Origin: Folioceros fuciformis
Taxonomy: Eukaryota; Anthocerotophyta; Anthocerotopsida; Anthocerotales
Direction: 5' to 3'
Assembly: GCA_049999805.1 (NCBI GenBank)
Contig: JBNGIO010005748.1
Coordinates: forward strand, 100,801 to 139,510
DNA length: 38,710 nucleotides
Part shown: in pieces, positions 31,410 through 38,710 of the stretch
How positions within the stretch are numbered: position 1 is the stretch's first letter
Layout of the letters: each line of letters begins with the position of its first letter
Notes under the pieces: model-generated
Told to the model about the DNA's origin: nothing
The model's database searches: none
The model's input: only the letters and a program-made list of their open reading frames with translations
Program-made: the position numbers and the translations under genes

Positions 31410-31701
31410 TGTGTGAAAGCAGGCATTTATGAATCTCTACGCTCTGAACAGACACTAAATTGAACAGTCACGTCTCTCGCTGTGTCCAGTCATGTCTCTC
31501 GCTGTGTCCAGTCACGTCTCTCGCTGTGTCCAGTCACGTCCCTTTGTGTCTAGGCGATTATGATGCCTTGGACACTCTCATAAATTAATTCTGTCTGTGT
31601 ACTCAACGCTCTTCGTGTTAAAAATCACATCCTTCCTATCACAAGGCCCCTCGATCACGTATTTCAAGGGATTACAAACTCTCCATTGTAGTCTTCTATC
31701 A
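31410..31701 (+). repeat. Copia-2 3' LTR with preceding polypurine tract
   Basis: The purine tract AAGGGGGG (31402-31409) is followed by TGTGTGAAAGC, a TG start for the LTR. The end is placed at TCTATCA (31701) by the CA rule; without a second LTR this border is inferred. Confidence 0.65.
31467..31540 (+). repeat. 22-bp tandem repeat inside the copia-2 LTR
   Basis: Three units of GTCACGTCTCTCGCTGTGTC plus CA (31467, 31489, 31511; one C/T difference) and a partial fourth. It lies at the start of the LTR, in the expected U3 region where promoter repeats are common. Confidence 0.9.
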
Positions 31702-33803
31702 CCCCACCCTGCTGGCGCTCTACTTCTACTGGCACTCTAGCTCGAATCATATTTAGAAATAGAAGCATGAGACAAGTGTTATAGTTGAAACTTAAAGCGG
31801 CAACCGCCCTCATTTGGAATGAATTCGAAGATATCGTTGAAGTAAGAAGGCATAGAAGTGGTTTTCTAGACTATTATTCAAATTGATTCCGTGCACCTTA
31901 ATAGACCTGGCTGCAAGTGATGATGTGCGGTGTTTTCCATGAAGAAAGATGGCGTATGGCCAAACGTACCACAAGCGCAAGGGTTTGGGTTCGCAAAGAC
32001 AAAAAAAAGGACACACGCACGAAGAGTTGTACATACACTTCACCGTCCCCCCTTCGGCTAAGGCGCTGTGCTGGACGTTTTTTAATACGATCCGGTCCAT
32101 CCTAGTTCCGTGGATGACTAGTCCGCCTTGTGCAACATTTTGCACATCGGTGGGAGTACACAGGAGATCACTATCCGGGGGTTGAGGGGTTCGAGAAGCT
32201 AGAACCGTGGAGCCATTTCAAAGTGACCGTACGAGTAAAAGAGCACGCGGCTGTGGCACCTCGGAAGTGGCGATGCCGGACACCTACAACTAGGGCTACT
32301 TCAAGTTTCCACCCACTTCCGAGGACAAATCCGTGCAACGGACGCCTTCCTTCCTGTCCGTCCACAGGAAGGAGGCAAAGCATCGACAAGCGCCAGAGCG
32401 AATGCACCACTGGCACTTCCGGGCACGACAGCTCATGCCACGCATGTATGGAATGTTCGATTCTCCACGGTGCTGCGCCAGTAGCAGCACGCCGCGGCGG
32501 CATGCCAACATCTACCCATCGAACCTTCCGTCCTGTGCCCATGGCCATGCCCCTTCTAGAGACGAGAATCGCTCCTTCCCTGAAAGCAGCTGCCTCGAAA
32601 TCAAAGAGCTGTCAGGGTACTCTCAGAGCTCCACAGGCCGGAAAACCAAACCCGAGATATTAATTCATCTCTTGTCATGTCATCCCAGCCCCGACCAGCC
32701 CAGCCCAGCCCCACCCAGCCTGAACGTGAAAGCCAATCTCTACCCCACCCACCAACTTGTATGTTTCTCGTCTCGATCGATGAGTCGGCTGAGTTGGGTG
32801 CAAAAATAGGCAGTCGGAACGGGGTTCCGTGCCCGACCGCACCACAAACTGCAGATCTGCCAAGTTGCGGAAGGATAAGATCGCCACGCCACTTGGTGCA
32901 CTTCCAGCGGGCTTTGTTCCAATTAGCTCCGCTTTGTGGGGGAAATGTAGGTTTTTCCCACACCGGCGCAGAGTCTTCGCCTTTCCAAGCTCCCGACGGC
33001 GAGCCGGCGTGTTATTCTTGCTCCTCTCACCGTCCCGAATTCCGCGCACGCGCTTACCTTCCCGCCGCCTGCAGGAATAACACGTTTACGGTGTCGGTCC
33101 CATAATCAGATGCGTTATGTCATTGTATGACGTAACCTGGCTTCCGGGGCTCACCCCACGGAGCTAATACGATGCACGACAAAACGAACACGAAGACACA
33201 GACGAATTAGACCACCAGTGCCCAGCGATGAGACGTGGCGTGGCGCATCGGGAAGCCTAGAATCCCATCAGACAACGAACGAGTAGGGAGATATTGTGGT
33301 TTTATTCGATGCGGTGGTTAGGATCGATTAGAGAGGGGAAAGCGTACCGTAATTCACATTCGTGGCTTTGGAAGGCGCAGGAAGTGGGCCCGGGTCCTCC
33401 GGGAGGCTCCAGGCAACCTGTCCTTAAAAGGCCACACGCTCCAACTCAGTGTTCCATAACTCCCGCTTCCACTTGCCGTCTTCCAGGTCGCGCCTTAGTG
33501 TGTCAGTCACTCCTCGAGGGCTAGGCCGATTAACACAGCCTGAAGACGCGCGCTAACTCCGCACTCCAAGAGAAAGGCTCTCCAATTCCCGTAGATTTCG
33601 TCTCCTCTGTCAGGACAGCTCTGAAGTCGGACTGCGTTGCAATCTGCTTGCTTGCTTCTCTGCTTGCAAGTCCTTCTGTCTTTGATACGCGTGCTGTATT
33701 TTCTCTTCTGCTCAGAGAGTTGCCGTGGAAAGCGGAGCAGGATTGTCGCAGTGTGCCTTGCTGTTGTTCCTCCTTGCCAGTGCGCATTTTTGCGGGAGGA
33801 GGG
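31702..33803. other. Intergenic region upstream of the J-protein gene
   Basis: No convincing exon chain. Composition returns to GC-richer after 31.9 kb. Frames open on both strands at 32130-33105 are of ordinary composition without a recognised domain. A CCCAGCC-type repeat lies at about 32685-32722. The last few hundred bases probably hold the promoter and leader of the gene at 33804. Confidence 0.5.
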
Positions 33804-34427
33804 ATGGGGACGATGGTGGCTGGAGGCGGCGCGGCGGTGGCCGCGCAGCTGCAAGGGCTTGCGGCTGCAGCGCATCCTGGCGCGGAGAGGACGCGGCTGC
33901 GGAGCTCGTTTGCGGGAGCGACGGTGAGGCTGGGCCGTGTGGGCAGATGTGCAGAGGCGGCTTGGAGCGGGGCCGGGGTGACGTACGCTTCCCCGCGGGC
34001 GGTTATGGAGAAGATTGTTTCGGCCCAGCCTAATTTTTACGAGCTGCTCGGCCTGCCGCAAGATGTGGCGCTGCCGGACATCAAGCTGGCGTACCGCCAG
34101 ATGGCCAAGAAGTTTCACCCGGATGTGTGCCCGCCGGGGCAGTCCAAGCAGTGTGCTGAGAAGTTCATCGAGGTGCAGGAGGCGTACGAGACGCTGTCGG
34201 ATCCCAGGAGGCGGGCCTCGTATGACCGCGATATGGCTAACTCTCTCAGCGCCATCGCGTCCGGGAGGAGGCGGTGTGCGGATGCCCCTTCCGCGGCGGA
34301 ATGGAAGGCGCAATGGGAAGATCAACTCTCCACGTTGAGGAGGAGAGCGGCCGTGCGGGACGCTGCCGCTCCCGAGTCGTGGGGGGCCAGAATGCGGCGC
34401 CAGCGGGGGCAACCCCAGCCCCTGTAG
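33804..34427 (+). CDS. Plastid J-protein, DnaJ20-like (DNAJC26-type)
   Basis: An intronless 207-residue protein; the frame is open further upstream, but the ATG at 33804 gives an Ala/Gly/Arg-rich N-terminus typical of a plastid transit peptide. The J domain covers about residues 77-142: NFYELLGLPQDVALPDIKLA, the HPD motif at residues 105-107 (AKKFHPDVCP), and EVQEAYETLSDPRRRASYDR. The tail EWKAQWEDQLSTLRRR followed by SWGARMRRQ matches plant chloroplast DnaJ20 proteins (At4g13830-like) as I know them. J domains stimulate Hsp70 ATPase; plastid DnaJ20 proteins deliver misfolded clients to stromal Hsp70. An upstream in-frame ATG at 33648 is less likely because its added residues are Cys-rich and unlike a transit peptide. 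Confidence 0.92.
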   Translation: MGTMVAGGGAAVAAQLQGLAAAAHPGAERTRLRSSFAGATVRLGRVGRCAEAAWSGAGVTYASPRAVMEKIVSAQPNFYELLGLPQDVALPDIKLAYRQMAKKFHPDVCPPGQSKQCAEKFIEVQEAYETLSDPRRRASYDRDMANSLSAIASGRRRCADAPSAAEWKAQWEDQLSTLRRRAAVRDAAAPESWGARMRRQRGQPQPL

Positions 34428-36250
34428 CTGGCGCGTGCACGGCAACAGGACATTGCGACAAGGAGGGAGGGAGGGAGTGAGCAGTAGCAGTGTTTTCTCT
34501 TCCGCACGATTACTTCTTCCGCTTCTGCTATTTCAGCGTGGCAACTGAAGTCGAGGTTTGGGCTCTCGGCAGATCTGGCGTGTGACATCATCGGGAGGGA
34601 TGTGCTATGATTGTTGGATCAAGTAGTGGCGAGTGCTGGTCGCAACGCAAGACTATGTGCGCTCGGTTCAATGTGACAAACAGAAGAAGAAAGCAAAGCT
34701 GAGCCAGGTCGGGGGAGGTTGTATATCTGCATTGGAAAACTTCATATTGCTAACAAACATTCAAAACGTTTGCTGGTCGGGGGCATCTCTCCCCACCAGC
34801 CAAATATCGAAGGCACGCAGGCCGTGCTTGGATCTTGGGCTTCGCAGTCTACCAACGATGGGTACCACCACATCTGGTGCCTTTACATGTGGAGTTGTCA
34901 GGAGGTGGGGGCACAGATGTAACGGGTCTCACAGCAATCCCTTGCTGTCTGTATCCTTGAGAGACTGCGATCGCAGTCCATATTCTCACTATATAATCAA
35001 TGTACACAATGTCGTCTCTTTACTTGAAATTGACGTGGTAAAAGGTCTCTCAACGCAATCCGCAACCTCTCTCTCCTCGATAACACGCGTGTTAGGGATA
35101 CCTTCATACGCGTGCTGTATGTAGTGGATGTATGGGGTGAATAGGAATATAAATAGCCCCTGCCTTCGGCTGCACGAGTGTAGCACTGTTGCCAAGGGAT
35201 GAGTCAAGTGAGAAAACGACAGGGGTGGAATCTTGCAAATCCTCGCAATGTTCCGCTCCCAACGTGGCATTGAAAAGCTGCCATCTACAAACGGCCGATG
35301 CGCGTGTGAGTGGGCAAGTGCCCAATGTGGGCCATCGCCGCGTCAGGGGAAGATGTGTTAAACACACTATGATATGATATGTAGTGGGAGGGTCGGTCGC
35401 GTGAGCTTGACGTTGTCTTTCTCCAGAACAGATAACCACAAGCTACACATGACCCAGTCGTGATTAGCGTCTCACAGTCTTTGCAGTCCTGGAGCTTGTG
35501 GGCCACACAGTCCACAGCTCTAGAAGCGTGGGTAACAAATTGTTTTGTGTTGGCCATCTGCGCGGGCCCGGCCGGTTCAGTCCTTCCCGTCGAGCTACGA
35601 CGCCCCTATTGTAAACCGTTTCACCACTCGCCGGCGTAGGTCGGGAAAAAGGCGTGCACGACTTGTCCTGTGTGTTCGTACCTTCGGACGATTCCATCGC
35701 CCGCCATTCGTACCCCGAAAAGCTCATCATTTCAATTCCCGGCGGTGCGGTAGTTTTACCTAAGCACTCTGTCAGCTGTGTCTCGAAATTCTTGTCCCAT
35801 CACTCATCGACAGTGCACTCTGTGATCACGTTACCTGCGGCTGCCTTCGACGCATCTCCGCTCCCTTCTCGAAGCGCGGCTCTCACTTGTCATTCTGTGC
35901 TCCATCAAGTCTCTGATGTGGAGACGGGGTTGTGATTGACACACCCTAGTTCACCCCAGGTCGGGTTGTCGCTGCAGCTGCTTCACATCGGATGATACGT
36001 GTGTCCAAACCGCTGACGTATTCCACACAATCGTACTCCCAAAGCCTCGAACCAAGCTTTTATTATGGTTACCCGCTCTACTGCCAGGATGCTCATCTTA
36101 CATCAGCAAAGTGTGCTTCCAAAACATGCTTTCAAATCGAGGGCGCCTACGCAGGCTCCTCGGCATTCCCGAACCACCATCCCTCGAGCACAGATCCCGA
36201 CGCAGCACGCACTTGTGAGACCCACAATCGAGAAAGTGGCCACGATCAAA

Positions 36251-36279
36251 AGGCAGGCAGGCAGGCAGGCAGGCAGGCA
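36251..36279. repeat. (AGGC)7 tetranucleotide microsatellite
   Basis: Seven perfect AGGC units. Confidence 0.95.
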
Positions 36280-36606
36280 ACCATCATCATGAGGGACAGG
36301 GGGCCGACACTGGTAAGCGCGGCCTGTTTTCCATTGCCAGCGCATCAAAACTATGTACAGTAGGTATTGAACCATTGATTCATTGACGACAAAAAAACTT
36401 CAGAAACCGTGTGCTCGACGGAACGGGAGGAAACGGAACAGTGTGGAGTGGATGCTCCCCGTTTTTCGGTAGTTCCTGGAGCCCCTCCGCTTAACCGGTA
36501 CCACCCACGTGGCGGCAGTTGGGGTAGTTACGAGTCGCGCGATCGGGATGGACAGGACGGTCTCCAACCGTCAGCGTCTTCCCTCTGTGCCTCTGCTTCG
36601 CATAGG

Positions 36607-36610
<4 letters not shown>

Positions 36611-36637
<27 letters not shown>
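36611..36637. repeat. (CAG)9 trinucleotide microsatellite
   Basis: Nine perfect CAG units; an overlapping plus frame would read poly-Ala, but there is no sign that it is translated. Confidence 0.95.
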
Positions 36638-36640
<3 letters not shown>

Positions 36641-37145
36641 GAGGGAGGCTGGGCAGAGAGCGTGTGCAGAATCGGGAGACTTTGATCTCCTGCTACAGGC
36701 TGCAGGCCTGGGGTCGTAGATGGAATTCAGGCTTTGCTTGTTTGGTCTTGTGTTAGCAACAACAAGGATGTGTTGTGTGGCGAACCATTCGAATGGTCTT
36801 GCCGTGCTTTTCTGCTAGACTTGCATCATCATGTTCATCATCCTGTCAATTAGATAAAGTTGAGATTCAGCGCTTGTCTGCGGATTCTCTTGTGAGTCTG
36901 GAAGCCTGCGGACAGACAGAGTGGCTTCAGCATCAATTGCGGCTGGGGACATGAGTCGGATCGCATTGCTGCATCAGGCTGAGTGCTTGTGAGTTTAGGT
37001 CTAAGAGGTCAGTGATCCCTGATAGGATAGCGTTGGAGGGTGCCTGCACTTGAAGTGCAACTTGTGGCTTCAGCAAGCGTAGCTTAGGATATAATTCTTT
37101 CAAGGACTACGTAGTGGCGCCGAGGGCACCACGCACGCATCTGGA

Positions 37146-38710
37146 ATGAAGTGCCCCAAGAGTCTCAACTGCAACCTGGTGAACACGTTGTACGAGCGGG
37201 AAGTGCCGTACTACTGCCACAGGATCCAGGCTCCCAACGTGATCACGCCCTGCGTGACCGAGGGCAAGGTGTATCTGCTCAACAATGACCTCACGGCCAG
37301 CTTGACCAGGGAGCTGAACGGCAAGAAGTTCCCGGCCAACTTCAACACGCTCAACGGCAGCGAGTGCAGGAAGCGGATCGGGTGCCAGAAGGTGCGGGCG
37401 GACATATGTCCCGCGGCGGCGGGGGACAACCTCCTCTCGCCGCACCTCACCAAGCTGCTGTGCCAGCTGAGCTCCATCAACAAGAACGCGTCCTGCCAAT
37501 GGGCGTCCCCGATCCTCAAGAACTCCAAGCACAACTCCCAGGTGTCGTGCGTGGAGCTGGCCATCCTCCTGGGCCTGCTCAACGCGCTCCGATGCAACAA
37601 CGGGCCGGTGACCGACGCCCTGGGCAACTGCCTCAAGGTGAAGTTGGTGGAGGAGATCCTGTCGCACTACATGGACACCAGCTGCGGCCGCACCCCCCGT
37701 TGCGACAAGGTGCACATCACGGAGCTCATCCTCCCGGAGGTGGAGAAGATCCTAGACCGACTCCGCAACCCGGCGTCGGCCGCCCAGCTCACCTACAACA
37801 AGGACCAGCAATGTCCCGTGGACGGATATCGCCAGCCCGGGTCCAGATCCGAGGACGCGGAGTGCCTCCTGGTGCAGGTGGAGGCGGACGTGACTCAGCT
37901 CCTGGACCTGGCCTCGTCCGACCTCTCGGGCCCGGTAACATGTAAGCTCCGCGAGCTGGTGAGCAAGGTTAGATCCCTCACCTCACCCAACACCTGCGAG
38001 TCTCACAAGAGTCAGGTCGCGGGGCACATCCTGTGCCTGCTCAATCAGGTGATAGCCAAGGTGTCCGACAACCCACCGTCCTGCTCTCTCCGCGCCACGG
38101 CCCTCCTGGCCGCGCTCAACCAGATCAAGATCCCCATGTCGCAGCTCTTCTGCAGGCTCAACTGCTCACCACTGCCCGCATCGATACCCGATCATCACAC
38201 CCTCAGCTCCCCTACCTGCCGGTACAACGTGCAGACTCCCGACACCTGCACCAGGCCTTCTCCTCCTCCCTCTTGCCCGCTCCTCACCTCCTCTTCCCCC
38301 TCCCGCTCCAGCAGCTCCCGCTCCCTGTCGAGCGAGAGCGCGAACGAGAGTGTATCGGGTAGGGTCAGACCGTGTTTCAGCAGCTGTAGCGGCGGGTACA
38401 ACACGCCCATCAGGTGTAGGGCCGGCGGGCAGGACGTGGATATCTGCATTGCCACTGCCAATGCCAATGCCTGCAGCAGCAAAGCTCTGGACTGCGCTAT
38501 TTCGCAGTTGAAAGAGCTGAAGCTCAATGTGCACGGCCCCCACAACCAGCTCGTAGGCTATGTCAAGTCCCCAAAGGCCCTTTGCGACGCCATCTTCTCT
38601 GATCTCAAGGACTCTCCTTACCTCAGAGCACACCTCTTCCGCCCCAGGCACCACAAGCGCAAACCCAAGTACCACTACATTGAGATTAAGAGCACCGACC
38701 CCTGTAACCG
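37146..38710 (+). CDS. Cysteine-rich protein of unknown function, runs off the window
   Basis: From ATG 37146 the frame is open for 521 codons to the window edge without a stop; the nearest upstream in-frame stop is at 37092. Codons are strongly G/C-ending, unlike the flanking intergenic DNA, which supports coding. The product has about 33 Cys (over 6%), spaced between amphipathic helix-like stretches such as CVELAILLGLLNALRC, ILCLLNQVIAKVSDNPPSC and ATALLAALNQIKIPMSQLFC. A Ser/Pro-rich linker lies near residues 368-405 and a basic patch RPRHHKRKPKYHYIEI near the edge. There is no signal peptide at this Met, though an upstream exon could supply one. I do not recognise a family. The minus frame 37107-37715 is its shadow. 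Confidence 0.7.
   Translation, partial: MKCPKSLNCNLVNTLYEREVPYYCHRIQAPNVITPCVTEGKVYLLNNDLTASLTRELNGKKFPANFNTLNGSECRKRIGCQKVRADICPAAAGDNLLSPHLTKLLCQLSSINKNASCQWASPILKNSKHNSQVSCVELAILLGLLNALRCNNGPVTDALGNCLKVKLVEEILSHYMDTSCGRTPRCDKVHITELILPEVEKILDRLRNPASAAQLTYNKDQQCPVDGYRQPGSRSEDAECLLVQVEADVTQLLDLASSDLSGPVTCKLRELVSKVRSLTSPNTCESHKSQVAGHILCLLNQVIAKVSDNPPSCSLRATALLAALNQIKIPMSQLFCRLNCSPLPASIPDHHTLSSPTCRYNVQTPDTCTRPSPPPSCPLLTSSSPSRSSSSRSLSSESANESVSGRVRPCFSSCSGGYNTPIRCRAGGQDVDICIATANANACSSKALDCAISQLKELKLNVHGPHNQLVGYVKSPKALCDAIFSDLKDSPYLRAHLFRPRHHKRKPKYHYIEIKSTDPCN

Larger units (their letters stand above)
27929..31701 (+). mobile_element. Second Ty1/copia element (copia-2), 5'-truncated and decayed
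   Basis: Order on +: gag, zinc knuckle, protease motif, C-terminal integrase, RT, RNase H, polypurine tract and 3' LTR. The 5' LTR is missing, and the GAG-pre-integrase and integrase core are deleted. Its sequence is clearly different from copia-1, so it belongs to another copia family. Confidence 0.85.
34428..37145. other. Intergenic region with microsatellites, no clear gene
   Basis: About 2.7 kb after the J-protein stop. Frames are short and overlap on both strands. GGGA repeats (34465-34480) lie in the probable 3' UTR. No exon chain with domain-like sequence was found. The last few hundred bases may be leader of the Cys-rich frame at 37146. Confidence 0.5.

Noticed and set aside
32130-33105. 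Overlapping frames of up to 177 codons on both strands
   Set aside because: No domain-like sequence, no consistent splice sites, and neither strand is favoured.
37107-37715. 202-codon minus frame opposite the Cys-rich ORF
   Set aside because: A shadow caused by the high GC at third codon positions of the plus-strand frame.

Overview
The window is nuclear DNA of a land plant or close streptophyte relative. Genes carry many short GT-AG introns (about 70-150 nt). Recognisable products are plant-type: a plastid-type HAD phosphatase resembling Arabidopsis At4g39970, a DnaJ20-like plastid J-protein, and a plant membrane protein of the DUF7733 kind. A Ty1/copia retrotransposon carries the usual plant initiator-tRNA primer-binding site. 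Compact introns and G-rich hexanucleotide microsatellites would suit a bryophyte, lycophyte or streptophyte alga, but I cannot name the species.

Left part (1-5 kb): the 3' part of the HAD gene on + (128-1517) converges with a minus-strand gene (last four exons 1693-2465) that encodes a conserved-looking domain I cannot name. Upstream of it on the minus strand lies a 633-codon Ser/Thr-rich open frame (2518-4419), overlapped by a 205-codon frame (3860-4477). From 4.5 to 9.4 kb I see no convincing gene, only microsatellites and short degenerate repeats.

Middle (9.4-18.6 kb): a large plus-strand gene of about 20 exons (10668-17399) encodes a Munc13/BAIAP3-like protein with the order C2, MHD1, MHD2, GRAM. 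A 100-N assembly gap interrupts its first exon; the gap flanks share six bases and read on in frame if overlapped, so the gap may be artificial. It converges with a two-exon minus-strand gene for a 242-residue membrane protein (17771-18570).

Transposon block (19.2-31.7 kb, AT-rich): a copia element (copia-1) appears to have inserted into an hAT-like transposase on the minus strand. One later inversion, with breakpoints near 23266 and 27355, split both. This explains two LTRs in inverted orientation, an integrase in two halves on opposite strands, and an hAT gene in three pieces. Next to it is a second, 5'-truncated copia element (copia-2, 27929-31701). All transposon genes are broken by stops and frameshifts.

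Right part (31.7-38.7 kb): an intronless plastid J-protein gene (33804-34427), about 2.7 kb with microsatellites but no clear gene, then a GC-rich 521-codon open frame encoding a cysteine-rich protein (about 33 Cys) that runs off the window edge (37146-38710) and that I do not recognise. The cellular genes do not form an obvious common pathway.
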